From: Mesorhizobium sp. SARCC-RB16n
Lineage (GTDB): Bacteria > Pseudomonadota > Alphaproteobacteria > Rhizobiales > Rhizobiaceae
DNA: 64,000 bases
Assembly (NCBI RefSeq): GCF_008520305.1
Contig: NZ_ML703263.1
Location: forward strand, 400,100 to 464,099
Direction of reading: 5' to 3'
The notes under the pieces were generated by a model. That model was not told where the DNA came from. It made no database searches and saw only the letters and a list, made by a program, of their open reading frames with translations. The translations under genes and the position numbers were made by a program. Positions 34,550 to 43,250 of this stretch are shown here, piece after piece (the stretch's first letter is position 1; every line of letters starts with the position of its first letter).

Positions 34550-34711
34550 ATGTGGGTGGCACTCTCTTACGCATGCTGGGGTATCTCGATCGTGCTCGCG
34601 CTGTGGATGCTCTACGACTGGTTCCAGGTCGACACGACCTATACCGAGGACGTTTTGACCTCCTCGCGCGAAGGCGAACTTGAAGCCGTTTCCGAAAAAC
34701 ACCGGATCTAA
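34550..34711 (+). CDS. Small single-helix membrane protein, third of three
   Basis: A 53-residue protein with one helix (SYACWGISIVLALWMLYDWF, residues 5-24) and a polar acidic C-terminal tail. The start at ATG 34550 has GAGGA 8 bases upstream, and a permease gene begins 14 bases after its stop. Proteins this short with a good ribosome-binding site inside a membrane operon are often regulatory or structural subunits. No family is recognised. Confidence 0.7.
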   Translation: MWVALSYACWGISIVLALWMLYDWFQVDTTYTEDVLTSSREGELEAVSEKHRI

Positions 34712-34725
34712 GTGAGGATTGAACG

Positions 34726-36129
34726 ATGACGGTCGCGGTTGAATCGACGGGAACGGCTGTAAATGGCGACAGGGTGTCGCTGCTCAGGGTGCTCGGCCCC
34801 GCCCATGTCTGGGCGCTCGGCGTTGGCATCGTCCTGGTCGGCGAGTTCACCGGCTGGAATTTCTCCGCCGACAAGGGCGGCACGCTGGCGGCCCTTATCG
34901 TCTGCTGGGTGGTCGGTCTGCTCTACACATCCGTCGCCATGATCGATTCCGAGGTGACGTCCACCGTTGCCGCGGCGGGCGGCCAATACGCCCAGGCCAA
35001 GCACATTGTGGGGCCGCTGATGGCCTTCAACGTCGCGCTGTTCCTGGTCTTTGCCTACACGATGCTCGAAGTGTCCGACGCCATCCTGCTTGGCGACACC
35101 ATCGTCGCCAAGGCCGGAGTCGACGGGCTCACCCACAATTCCTTCATCGCCGCCACCATCGTGGTGCTGGCATGGCTCAACTATCGCGGCGTGCTGATGA
35201 CGCTCAACGTCAACTTCGTCATCACCGCGATCGCCTATGTCTCGATCGTCATCCTGTTCTTCTCGGTCAGCCCGTGGACGCAAGGCGCGGTGCTGAAGCT
35301 CAACGAGTTGGTGACGCCAGGCAATGCGCTGCCCTATGGCTGGATCGGTGTGATCGCCGCGTTCCAGTTCGGTATCTGGTACTATCTCGGCATCGAAGGG
35401 ACCACGCAGGCCGCCGAGGAAGTGCGCTCTCCAGCGCGCTCGCTGCCCTATGGCACGATGGCCGGCATGATCACGCTGCTGATCGCCGCCGCCATGACCT
35501 GGTATGTCTGCGCCTCTCTGATGCCATGGGAATATCTCGGCATCACGCCCTATCCGCTTTGGGACGCGGGCAAGCTGACCGGCAGCCCGCTGCTCGAAAA
35601 TCTCCTGTTCATCGCCACGTTGCTGGCAGCCATCGCCTCTGCCAATGGCTGTATCAATGATGCCGCGCGCGCCTGGTTCTCGCTTGGCCGCGACCGTTAT
35701 CTGCCGAGCTGGTTTTCGGCGGTGCATCCGAAATACCGCACACCCTACCGCTCGATCCTGTTCCTGCTGCCGATCGCGCTGGCCTTCGCCTTCATCGCCG
35801 ATCTCAATCAGGCGATCACCTTCTCGATCCTGTCGGGCGTGCTGCAATATACTTTCATGAGCATCAACATCATGATGTTCCGCAAGAAATGGCCGCTCGG
35901 CACAATCCGCCGCGGCTACACCCACCCTTTCCATCCGCTGCCGGCGATCGTGCTGTTCTGCCTCTGCGTGGTGACCTTCTTCGCCATCTTCCTCGGCTTC
36001 GGTTCGCAACTGAGCGCCATGGTCGCCTTCTATTTCCTGATCTCCGTGTGGTTCCATTTTTACCGCTACAAATTCGTGCGACGCGGCGACCAGTTCACCA
36101 TGCCGTGGCCGAAACCGCAGGGTTATTGA
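34726..36129 (+). CDS. APC-superfamily amino acid/amine permease
   Basis: A 467-residue transporter with about 12 membrane helices and the APC N-terminal signature (LGPAHVWALGVGIVLVGEFTGWNF). It resembles ethanolamine and amino-acid permeases. The conserved patch EGTTQAAEEVRSPARSLPYG lies in the middle. The three small membrane protein genes upstream are on the same transcript. Given the neighbours, monomethylamine, dimethylamine or an N-methylated amino acid are plausible substrates, but the sequence does not prove this. A GC-rich hairpin follows the stop. Confidence 0.88.
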   Translation: MTVAVESTGTAVNGDRVSLLRVLGPAHVWALGVGIVLVGEFTGWNFSADKGGTLAALIVCWVVGLLYTSVAMIDSEVTSTVAAAGGQYAQAKHIVGPLMAFNVALFLVFAYTMLEVSDAILLGDTIVAKAGVDGLTHNSFIAATIVVLAWLNYRGVLMTLNVNFVITAIAYVSIVILFFSVSPWTQGAVLKLNELVTPGNALPYGWIGVIAAFQFGIWYYLGIEGTTQAAEEVRSPARSLPYGTMAGMITLLIAAAMTWYVCASLMPWEYLGITPYPLWDAGKLTGSPLLENLLFIATLLAAIASANGCINDAARAWFSLGRDRYLPSWFSAVHPKYRTPYRSILFLLPIALAFAFIADLNQAITFSILSGVLQYTFMSINIMMFRKKWPLGTIRRGYTHPFHPLPAIVLFCLCVVTFFAIFLGFGSQLSAMVAFYFLISVWFHFYRYKFVRRGDQFTMPWPKPQGY

Positions 36130-36137
36130 TGGGAGTA

Positions 36138-36162
36138 GGCCCGTCCAGGATCTGGACGGGCC
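36138..36162 (+). terminator. GC-rich hairpin after the APC permease gene
   Basis: GGCCCGTCCAG (36138-36148) pairs perfectly with CTGGACGGGCC (36152-36162) around a 3-base loop. Only TT follows, so this is a partial terminator or stabilising stem. The next gene starts 13 bases further on. Confidence 0.6.
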
Positions 36163-36174
36163 TTGCACGATAAA

Positions 36175-36864
36175 ATGTCCGAGGTGACATCAGCACTGTT
36201 TGCCGGGACAATTGTCCTGGCTCTCGCCCTTCACTTTGCGTGGCTGGCACGCCGCAGCCGCGACAGGGCGTCGGCAGCACTCGTCGCCGATGAGGCCGGC
36301 ATTCGCACCGTCGTCGCGGACGCGGCCAATGTCTCCGATGGCACCGCTGGCGTCATCACCTGGGAAGGATCGTGGAACGGCCAGCGTGTCCAGCTGCGCA
36401 CCATCGTCGATACGCTGGCGACGCGAAAGCTGCCAGCACGCTGGCTCAGCGTTTCGGTGACCGAGAAGGTCGCGGTACCCGCGATCTTCGACATGATGAT
36501 GCGGCCCGGCTCGCCGACGACATTCTCCAACTTCGACCATCTCCAGCATACGCTGCCGAAAGCGCCCGGCTTTCCTGCCGAAGCGGTGCTGCGGACAGAC
36601 CGCCGGGGCACACGTTTCCCGCAAGGCATCATCGCCGGTCATCTCGAAGCCTTTTCGGATGGCCGCGCCAAGGAGCTGTTGATCACGCCAAACGGAGTAC
36701 GCATCGTGTGGCTGCTGGCGGAAGCCGAACGGGCACGCTACGGCGTGTTCCGGCAGGCGGCGTTCGGCGAGGCGCGGATTGATCCGGCGGTGATCGAACG
36801 GCTGCTCGTCTCTCTCTCGGAGCTGCGCGACGCCATCAACCATAGCGAACGGCAGGTCGCATGA
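36175..36864 (+). CDS. Hypothetical membrane-anchored protein
   Basis: A 229-residue protein with one N-terminal helix (ALFAGTIVLALALHFAWLA, about 6-24) and a soluble domain of about 200 residues (ITWEGSWNGQRVQLRTIVDTLATRKLPARWLSV...) that I do not recognise. The start at ATG 36175 is preferred over TTG 36163, which lies at the edge of the hairpin. The next gene overlaps its stop as ATGA, so the pair forms a unit. The location between the permease operon and mgs genes suggests a role linked to methylated-amine metabolism, but nothing in the sequence states it. Confidence 0.65.
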   Translation: MSEVTSALFAGTIVLALALHFAWLARRSRDRASAALVADEAGIRTVVADAANVSDGTAGVITWEGSWNGQRVQLRTIVDTLATRKLPARWLSVSVTEKVAVPAIFDMMMRPGSPTTFSNFDHLQHTLPKAPGFPAEAVLRTDRRGTRFPQGIIAGHLEAFSDGRAKELLITPNGVRIVWLLAEAERARYGVFRQAAFGEARIDPAVIERLLVSLSELRDAINHSERQVA

Positions 36865-37190
36865 GCAGTTCAAACACTTTGCCGGCACCAGTGAACCCTT
36901 ATCTCGTCTTGGGCGCGGCAATCGTGCTGCCGGCAAGCGGGCACGTCATTCTGGGTGTACCGGTGCGTGGCTTGCAGTTTCTTTTCTTCATGGTCATCCT
37001 GGCGTGGGTTACCGCCAAGATCGCGCCGCCCGACGCCAGCTTCGTCGGCCGCCATGCCGGCGGCTTCCTGATCTACGCACTGTCGATCCTCGACGCCTAC
37101 AAGCTCGCCCGCATCCGCAGCGCCAAATGGGTTCACAATGTCAGGCGGGACGGTGATGATGTGCCCGGCGACATCGGGCCGCACACGTAA
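36861..37190 (+). CDS. Hypothetical small membrane protein
   Basis: A 109-residue protein with two or three helices (PYLVLGAAIVLPASGHVILG; GLQFLFFMVILAWVTAKI; FLIYALSILDAYKL) and a positively charged C-terminus. It is coupled by ATGA overlap to the hypothetical protein upstream. No family is recognised. The pair could be an envelope or sensing module. An operator-like element and the mgs promoter region follow. Confidence 0.68.
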   Translation: MSSSNTLPAPVNPYLVLGAAIVLPASGHVILGVPVRGLQFLFFMVILAWVTAKIAPPDASFVGRHAGGFLIYALSILDAYKLARIRSAKWVHNVRRDGDDVPGDIGPHT

Positions 37191-37205
37191 CCAGAGGAAA
37201 ATTTT

Positions 37206-37221
37206 TTTCATACCATTGAAT
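37206..37221. promoter_or_regulatory. TTTCA-TACCAT-TGAAT element upstream of the mgs-gmaS operon
   Basis: This imperfect inverted repeat with a 6-base spacer follows a run of A and T (37197-37205) and lies 54 bases before mgsA. TTGAATTCAA (37217-37226), a 10-bp palindrome, overlaps its right half. It is one of seven related elements in the island. Confidence 0.5.
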
Positions 37222-37274
37222 TCAAGGATTTCATTCGGTACATCATATCTGGTCACAAACGTCGGGAGGCTGAC

Positions 37275-38171
37275 ATGTGCGGAATCGTTGGACTTTTCCT
37301 GAAGGACAAGGCGCTTGAGCCGAAGCTCGGCGCGATGCTGTCGGAGATGCTGGTATCGCTCAGCGACCGCGGCCCTGACAGCGCCGGCATCGCCATCTAT
37401 GGCGCGACCGCCGGGAACGAGGCCAAGATCACCATCCAGTCGCCGAAGCCGGAACGCGATTTCCGCGGCCTGGACGCCGAACTCGCCAAGGCCCTCGGAG
37501 CGCCAGTGAGCATTGCGGTGAAATCGACACACGCGGTGATCAGGACCACGCCCGACAAGGTCGACGCGGCGCGTGAAGCCCTCCAGTCGCTCAGGCCCGA
37601 CGTCCGCGTCATGGGCGCCGGCGAAGCGGTTGAGATCTACAAGGAAGTCGGCCTGCCGGAAGCTGTCGTCGATCGCTTCGACGTGCGCAAGATGACCGGC
37701 ACGCATGGCATCGGCCACACCCGCATGGCCACGGAATCGGCGGTGACGACGATGGGCGCGCATCCGTTCTCGACCGGCGCCGACCAGTGCCTGGTGCACA
37801 ATGGATCGTTGTCCAACCACAACAATGTCCGCCGCGAGCTGGTGCGCGAAGGCATGAAATTCGAAACCGAGAACGATACCGAGGTCGCCGCCGCCTATCT
37901 CTCCTCGCAGATCGCGCATGGCAAGAATCTCGGCGAAGCGCTGGAAGGCACGCTGTCCGACCTCGACGGCTTCTTCACCTTCGTCGTCGGCACCAAGAAC
38001 GGTTTTGGCGTGGTGCGCGATCCGATCGCCTGCAAGCCCGCAGTGATGGCCGAGACCGACCAGTATGTCGCCTTCGGCTCGGAATATCGCGCGCTCACCA
38101 AACTGCCCGGCATCGACAATGCGAGGGTCTGGGAACCGGAGCCCGCAACCGTTTATTTCTGGGAGCATTGA
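37275..38171 (+). CDS. mgsA: N-methylglutamate synthase subunit A, class II glutamine amidotransferase (GlxB-like)
   Basis: A 298-residue Ntn-type amidotransferase with the catalytic Cys2 exposed after Met removal (MCGIVGLF) and the conserved SDRGPDSAGIAIYG, GHTRMATES and HNGSLSNHNNVRREL motifs. With MgsB and MgsC it makes N-methylglutamate from glutamate and methylamine, the methylamine being carried as gamma-glutamylmethylamide. The order A-B-C-glutamine-synthetase-like is the rhizobial glxBCD-glnT arrangement. It starts the unit, with an operator-like element 54 bases upstream. Confidence 0.87.
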   Translation: MCGIVGLFLKDKALEPKLGAMLSEMLVSLSDRGPDSAGIAIYGATAGNEAKITIQSPKPERDFRGLDAELAKALGAPVSIAVKSTHAVIRTTPDKVDAAREALQSLRPDVRVMGAGEAVEIYKEVGLPEAVVDRFDVRKMTGTHGIGHTRMATESAVTTMGAHPFSTGADQCLVHNGSLSNHNNVRRELVREGMKFETENDTEVAAAYLSSQIAHGKNLGEALEGTLSDLDGFFTFVVGTKNGFGVVRDPIACKPAVMAETDQYVAFGSEYRALTKLPGIDNARVWEPEPATVYFWEH

Positions 38172-38175
38172 GTTC

Positions 38176-38898
38176 ATGCCGGCAACCTCCAAGGCCACGC
38201 GCGAAAGCCATGCGCGCGTCTTCGACCTCGATGTGTCGTCGCTGCGCGAGCTCAACCAGGCGCTCCACAACCTGACCCCCGGTTCGAACGAGACGGCATG
38301 GGAAGTGCTCAACCCGAAAGGCAACCATTCGGTCGCCGTCGGTGTCGACCAGCCCGTCAGCATCGATGTGCGCGGCAGCGTCGGCTATTACTGCGGCGGG
38401 ATGAATTCGGGCAGCACGATCACCGTGCACGGCTCGGCCGGCCCGGGCGTCGGCGAGAACATGATGTCGGGTTCCATCGTCATCAAGGGCGACGCCAGCC
38501 AGTATGCCGGCGCCACCGGCAAGGGCGGGCTGCTGGTCATCGAGGGCAATGCCTCGTCGCGTTGCGGCATCTCGATGAAGGGCATCGATATTGTCGTGCA
38601 CGGCAATATCGGCCACATGTCGGCCTTCATGGCGCAGTCCGGCAATCTGGTGGTGCTGGGCGATGCCGGCGACGCGCTGGGCGATTCCATCTATGAGGCG
38701 CGCCTCTTCGTGCGCGGCAAGGTCGACAGCCTGGGCGCCGACTGCATTGCCAAGGAAATGCGGCCCGAACATCTGGAGTTGCTGCAGGGTCTTCTTGACC
38801 GCGCCGGCCTGACCGGCGTCAAGCCGTCGGAGTTCAAGCGCTACGGCTCGGCGCGCACGCTCTACAATTTCAATATCGACAACGCCGACGCGTATTGA
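38176..38898 (+). CDS. mgsB: N-methylglutamate synthase subunit B, GXGXG domain (GlxC-like)
   Basis: A 240-residue protein built almost wholly of the glutamate-synthase GXGXG beta-helix domain: DVRGSVGYYCGGMNSG, VHGSAGPGVGENMMSG, KGDASQYAGATGKGG and HGNIGHMSAFMAQSG. It is the structural linker that in large glutamate synthases joins the amidotransferase and FMN domains, here as a separate chain. Start ATG 38176 is 4 bases after the mgsA stop with GGGAG upstream; mgsC follows after 6 bases. Confidence 0.87.
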   Translation: MPATSKATRESHARVFDLDVSSLRELNQALHNLTPGSNETAWEVLNPKGNHSVAVGVDQPVSIDVRGSVGYYCGGMNSGSTITVHGSAGPGVGENMMSGSIVIKGDASQYAGATGKGGLLVIEGNASSRCGISMKGIDIVVHGNIGHMSAFMAQSGNLVVLGDAGDALGDSIYEARLFVRGKVDSLGADCIAKEMRPEHLELLQGLLDRAGLTGVKPSEFKRYGSARTLYNFNIDNADAY

Positions 38899-38904
38899 GG
38901 CAAG

Positions 38905-40233
38905 ATGACGTACCGCAACCCGCCGACGACGCCGCGCAAATCCGCGACCTTCGACGACTACACGCTTTCCGAAATCCGCCGCGCCGCGGCGACCGGCATC
39001 TACGATATCAGAGGGGCCGGCGCCAAGCGCAAGCTGCCGCATTTCGATGACCTTTTGTTCCTCGGCGCCTCGATCTCGCGCTATCCGCTGGAAGGTTATC
39101 GCGAGCGGTGCGACACATCCGTGGTGCTGGGATCACGCCATGCCAAGAAGCCGATCGAGCTGAAGATCCCGATCACCATTGCCGGCATGAGCTTCGGCTC
39201 GTTGTCCGGCCCGGCCAAGGAAGCGCTCGGGCGCGGCGCGACGCTTTCTGGCACTTCGACCACGACCGGCGATGGCGGCATGACCGAGGAAGAGCGCGGC
39301 CATTCCAAGCAACTGGTCTATCAGTACCTGCCGTCGCGCTATGGCATGAACCTGCGTGACCTGCGCCGCGCCGATGCCATCGAAGTGGTCGTCGGCCAGG
39401 GCGCCAAGCCCGGCGGTGGCGGAATGCTGCTCGGCCAGAAGATTTCCGACCGCGTCGCCGAAATGCGCACGCTGCCCAAAGGCATCGACCAACGCTCGGC
39501 CTCGCGCCACCCCGACTGGACCGGTCCGGATGATCTCGAGATCAAGATCCTCGAATTGCGTGAAATCACCGACTGGGAAAAACCGATCTACGTCAAGGTC
39601 GGCGGCGCCCGCCCCTACTACGATACAGCACTCGCGGTGAAGGCCGGCGCCGATGTTGTCGTCGTCGACGGCATGCAGGGCGGCACGGCAGCGACGCAGG
39701 AAGTGTTCATCGAAAATGTCGGCCAGCCGACGCTCGCCTGCATAAGGCCGGCCGTGCAGGCCCTGCAGGATCTCGGCATGCACCGCAAGGTGCAACTGAT
39801 CGTCTCCGGCGGCATCCGCAACGGCGCCGATGTCGCCAAGGCGCTGGCACTCGGCGTTGACGCGGTATCGATCGGCACGGCGGCACTCGTGGCGCTCGGC
39901 GACAATGATCCCCGCTGGGAGGCGGAGTACAATGAACTCGGCACTACGTCAGGCGCCTATGACGACTGGCATGAGGGCAAAGACCCCGCCGGCATCACCA
40001 CGCAGGACCCGGAACTGATGAAGCGGGTCGACCCCGTGGCCGCCGGGCGCCGGCTGGCGAACTATTTGAAGGTGATGACGCTGGAGGCGCAGACGATCGC
40101 CCGCGCCTGCGGCAAGAACAGCCTGCACAATCTCGAACCCGAGGACCTCGTCGCTTTGACGATCGAGGCAGCCGCCATGGCTGGCGTGCCGCTGGCCGGC
40201 ACCAACTGGATACCGGGGAAGAACGGCTTCTAG
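38905..40233 (+). CDS. mgsC: N-methylglutamate synthase subunit C, FMN-binding glutamate synthase domain (GlxD-like)
   Basis: A 442-residue protein with the glutamate-synthase alpha FMN barrel: ITIAGMSFGSLSGPAKEALG, GQGAKPGGGGMLLGQKIS, DGMQGGTAATQEVFIENVG and SGGIRNGADVAKALALGVDAVSIGTAAL. Together with MgsA and MgsB it carries out the transfer that forms N-methylglutamate. The C-terminal CGKNSLHNLEPEDL lies where the Fe-S segment is in related proteins. The gmaS gene begins 32 bases downstream. Confidence 0.9.
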   Translation: MTYRNPPTTPRKSATFDDYTLSEIRRAAATGIYDIRGAGAKRKLPHFDDLLFLGASISRYPLEGYRERCDTSVVLGSRHAKKPIELKIPITIAGMSFGSLSGPAKEALGRGATLSGTSTTTGDGGMTEEERGHSKQLVYQYLPSRYGMNLRDLRRADAIEVVVGQGAKPGGGGMLLGQKISDRVAEMRTLPKGIDQRSASRHPDWTGPDDLEIKILELREITDWEKPIYVKVGGARPYYDTALAVKAGADVVVVDGMQGGTAATQEVFIENVGQPTLACIRPAVQALQDLGMHRKVQLIVSGGIRNGADVAKALALGVDAVSIGTAALVALGDNDPRWEAEYNELGTTSGAYDDWHEGKDPAGITTQDPELMKRVDPVAAGRRLANYLKVMTLEAQTIARACGKNSLHNLEPEDLVALTIEAAAMAGVPLAGTNWIPGKNGF

Positions 40234-40265
40234 AACACATCCAAAGACATAAGCGAGGAACTATA

Positions 40266-41573
40266 ATGGGGAACGATCTCGCCGCATTCGCCAAAGAGCA
40301 CGGCGTCAAATATTTCATGATTTCCTACACTGACCTGTTCAGTGGCCAGCGTGCCAAGCTGGTGCCAGCGCAGGCGATATCAGACATGCAGAAGGACGGT
40401 GCCGGCTTTGCCGGATTCGCCACCTGGCTCGATCTGACGCCGGCGCATCCGGACATGCTGGCGGTGCCGGATCCGGACTCGGTCATCCAGCTGCCATGGA
40501 AACCTGAAGTCGCCTGGGTTGCCGCCACCTGCATCATGGATGACAAGGAGGTCGACCAGGCGCCGCGCAACACGCTGAAGCGTCTGATCGCCGAGGCCGC
40601 CGCCGACGGCATGCATGTCAAGACCGGCGTCGAGGCCGAGTTCTTCCTGATCTCGCCGGACGGCAAGGCGATCTCCGACGAATACGACACGGCATCGAAG
40701 CCTTGCTACGACCAGCAAGCCGTGATGCGCCGCTACGATGTCATCGCCGAGATCTGCGACCACATGCTGGCGCTCGGCTGGGGCGCCTACCAGAACGACC
40801 ACGAGGACGCCAACGGCCAGTTCGAGATGAACTGGGCCTTCGACGACGCGCTGCCGACCGCCGACAAGCATTCCTTCTTCAAGTTCATGGTCAAGTCGAT
40901 CGCGGAAAAGCATGGGCTACGCGCCACCTTCATGCCCAAACCCTTCCAGGGCCTGACCGGCAATGGCTGCCATGCTCATATCTCAGTCTGGGACAAATCG
41001 GGCAAGACCAATGTCTTCGCCGACAATTCGATGGAGCTCGGTCTTTCTGCCAAGGGCAAGAACTTCCTCGGCGGCATCATGAAGCATGCTTCGGCGCTCG
41101 CCGCGATCACCAACCCGACGGTGAATTCCTACAAGCGCATCAACGCGCCGCGCACCATTTCGGGCGCTACCTGGGCGCCGAACACGGTGACCTGGACCGG
41201 CAACAACCGCACCCACATGGTGCGAGTGCCTGGCCCCGGCCGCTTCGAATTGCGCCTGCCGGATGGCGCCGCCAACCCTTATCTCTTGCAGGCAGTCATC
41301 ATCGCCGCCGGCCTCGACGGCATCCGCTCGAAGGCCGATCCGGGCAAGCGCTACGACATCGACATGTACCAACACGGCCACACGGTGAAGGGCGCACCGA
41401 AGCTGCCGCTCAACCTGCTCGATGCGCTGCGCGAGTTCGACAAGGACAAATCGCTTAAGGCGGCGCTGGGTGAGGAATTCTCGTCGGCATATCTAAAGCT
41501 CAAGCATCAGGAATGGAATTCCTATGCTTCGCACTTCACGCAATGGGAGCGCGACCACACGCTGGACATCTAG
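40266..41573 (+). CDS. gmaS: Gamma-glutamylmethylamide synthetase (glutamine-synthetase-like, GlnT)
   Basis: A 435-residue member of the glutamine synthetase fold: VEAEFFLISPDGK, GQFEMNW, GNGCHAHISVWDKSG, NSYKRINAPRTISGATWAPN and the Arg-rich RFELRLPDGAANPYL block. In this setting it ligates glutamate and monomethylamine with ATP to gamma-glutamylmethylamide. Rhizobial literature calls it GlnT; methylotroph literature calls it GmaS. It ends the mgsABC-gmaS unit and is followed by an intergenic repeat. Residual ammonia-dependent glutamine synthesis cannot be excluded. Confidence 0.88.
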   Translation: MGNDLAAFAKEHGVKYFMISYTDLFSGQRAKLVPAQAISDMQKDGAGFAGFATWLDLTPAHPDMLAVPDPDSVIQLPWKPEVAWVAATCIMDDKEVDQAPRNTLKRLIAEAAADGMHVKTGVEAEFFLISPDGKAISDEYDTASKPCYDQQAVMRRYDVIAEICDHMLALGWGAYQNDHEDANGQFEMNWAFDDALPTADKHSFFKFMVKSIAEKHGLRATFMPKPFQGLTGNGCHAHISVWDKSGKTNVFADNSMELGLSAKGKNFLGGIMKHASALAAITNPTVNSYKRINAPRTISGATWAPNTVTWTGNNRTHMVRVPGPGRFELRLPDGAANPYLLQAVIIAAGLDGIRSKADPGKRYDIDMYQHGHTVKGAPKLPLNLLDALREFDKDKSLKAALGEEFSSAYLKLKHQEWNSYASHFTQWERDHTLDI

Positions 41574-41574
41574 A

Positions 41575-41619
41575 GCATCGGACCGAAAAGTGTGACACGG
41601 TTTTCGGCGAATCCGATGC
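41575..41619. repeat. Rhizobial intergenic palindromic repeat
   Basis: GCATCGGA (41575-41582) and CCGAAAA (41583-41589) pair with TTTTCGG (41601-41607) and TCCGATGC (41612-41619). The sequence around it, GAGCATCGGACCGAAAAGTG, is one I recall as scattered between genes in Mesorhizobium genomes. It begins at the last base of gmaS's stop region and separates gmaS from mgdA. Confidence 0.65.
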
Positions 41620-41664
41620 GTCAGGAAAGTTCCTGTTTGGGGCGAGCGACCTCGGAATGAACGT

Positions 41665-42918
41665 ATGAAATACTCGATCTTCTCGCTCGCCCGCGCCGCT
41701 CTTTCCGGCCACAAGAACTGGCAACGCACTTGGCGCGACGCCGCCCCGAAGGACCGCTACGATGTGGTGATCATCGGTGGCGGCGGCCATGGGCTCGCCA
41801 CCGCCTGGTTCCTGGCCAGCGAGTTCGGCATCAAAAATGTCGCCGTGCTGGAAAAGGGCTGGATCGGCTCCGGCAATGCTGGCCGCAACACCACCATCAT
41901 CCGCTCCAATTACGGCCTGCCCGGCAATACCGGCTTCTACGAATTGTCGATGAAGTTGTGGGAGCGGATGGAGCAGGATCTCAATTACAATGCGATGGTC
42001 AGCCAGCGCGGCGTCATCAACCTCTACCATTCCGACGCGCAGCGCGACGCCTATGCGCGGCGCGGCAACACCATGCGCATCAACGGCATCGACGCCGAAC
42101 TGCTCGACCTGGCGGCGGTCAAGAAGATGATCCCGTTCCTGAACTTCGACAATGCGCGCTTTCCCGTGCAGGGCGGATTGCTGCAGCGGCGCGGCGGCAC
42201 GGCGCGGCATGATGCCGTGGCCTGGGGCTATGCCCACGCTGCCAGCGAACTTGGCGTCGACATCATCCAGAATTGCGAAGTCACCGGCTTTGTCAGGGAC
42301 GCGAACGGCAAGGTGACCGGCGTCGAGACCTCGCGCGGCAGGATCGGCGCCGGCAAGGTCGGCATGGCGGTGGCCGGCTCCTCGTCGCGGGTCGCTGCAA
42401 TGGCCGGCCTGCGGTTGCCGATCGAAAGCCATGTGCTGCAGGCCTTCGTCTCGGAGGCGATCAAGCCGCTCATCCCCGGCGTCATGACGTTTGGGGCCGG
42501 CCATTTCTATGTCAGCCAATCCGACAAGGGCGGGCTGGTCTTCGGCGGCGACATCGATGGCTACAATTCCTACGCCCAGCGCGGCAATATGCCTGTCATG
42601 GAAGATGTCTGCGAGGGCGGCATGGCACTGATGCCGATGATCGGCCGCGTGCGCCTGTTGCGCCAATGGGGCGGCATCATGGACATGTCGATGGACGGCT
42701 CGCCGATCATCGACAAGACACCGGTGGACGGGCTCTATCTCAATGCCGGCTGGTGCTATGGCGGCTTCAAGGCGACGCCGGGTTCGGGCTTTGTCTTCGC
42801 CCATCTGCTTGCCCGCGACGAATCGCACGAGGAAGCTGCAAGGTTTCGCCTGGACCGATTCCGGACTGGCGCCATGATCGACGAAAAGGGCCAGGGCGCC
42901 CAACCGAACCTGCACTGA
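41665..42918 (+). CDS. mgdA: N-methylglutamate dehydrogenase subunit A, sarcosine-oxidase beta-like (SoxB family)
   Basis: A 417-residue FAD protein with GGGGHG at residues 38-43, the SoxB patch NAGRNTTIIRSNYGLPGNT, and RGGTARHDAVAWGY (His183). In heterotetrameric sarcosine oxidase a His in this neighbourhood holds covalent FMN. It carries the amine-oxidising active site. The gene order B-D-A-G next to gmaS and mgsABC points to N-methylglutamate rather than sarcosine as substrate, although sarcosine oxidase activity is the alternative. No strong ribosome-binding site is seen. Confidence 0.85.
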   Translation: MKYSIFSLARAALSGHKNWQRTWRDAAPKDRYDVVIIGGGGHGLATAWFLASEFGIKNVAVLEKGWIGSGNAGRNTTIIRSNYGLPGNTGFYELSMKLWERMEQDLNYNAMVSQRGVINLYHSDAQRDAYARRGNTMRINGIDAELLDLAAVKKMIPFLNFDNARFPVQGGLLQRRGGTARHDAVAWGYAHAASELGVDIIQNCEVTGFVRDANGKVTGVETSRGRIGAGKVGMAVAGSSSRVAAMAGLRLPIESHVLQAFVSEAIKPLIPGVMTFGAGHFYVSQSDKGGLVFGGDIDGYNSYAQRGNMPVMEDVCEGGMALMPMIGRVRLLRQWGGIMDMSMDGSPIIDKTPVDGLYLNAGWCYGGFKATPGSGFVFAHLLARDESHEEAARFRLDRFRTGAMIDEKGQGAQPNLH

Positions 42919-42928
42919 GGACGGTCAC

Positions 42929-43204
42929 ATGCGCATTGTCTGTCCCTTCTGCGGCGAACGCGAACTCGGCGAATTCACCTATCTCGGCGACGCCAAGCCG
43001 GTGCGGCCGGCACCTGGAGCATCCGAAGACGAGGTCTACGATTACGTCTATCTGCGCGACAACATCGCCGGTGTGATGGATGAGAACTGGTACCATGGCG
43101 GCGGCTGCCGGGCCTGGCTGAAGGTCACTCGCAACACGCTGACGCACGAGATTTCAGCGGTCGAACCGGCGGCGGGTGCCGGGGCCAGGCAGGTTGCGAA
43201 ATGA
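42929..43204 (+). CDS. mgdB: N-methylglutamate dehydrogenase subunit B, sarcosine-oxidase delta-like (SoxD family)
   Basis: A 91-residue zinc-binding subunit. It begins with the CPFCGERELGEF motif, then YVYLRDNIAGVMDENWYHGGGCRAWL, which supplies the His and last Cys ligands. Start ATG 42929 has GAGGA upstream. In the tetramer the delta subunit is structural. The coding region ends abruptly at 43204, and 226 bases of repeat-rich DNA separate it from mgdC. Confidence 0.87.
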   Translation: MRIVCPFCGERELGEFTYLGDAKPVRPAPGASEDEVYDYVYLRDNIAGVMDENWYHGGGCRAWLKVTRNTLTHEISAVEPAAGAGARQVAK

Positions 43205-43250
43205 ATATCTTCTGTCAACTCGGCGTCGCCCCTCACCTGCCTGCCGGCAT

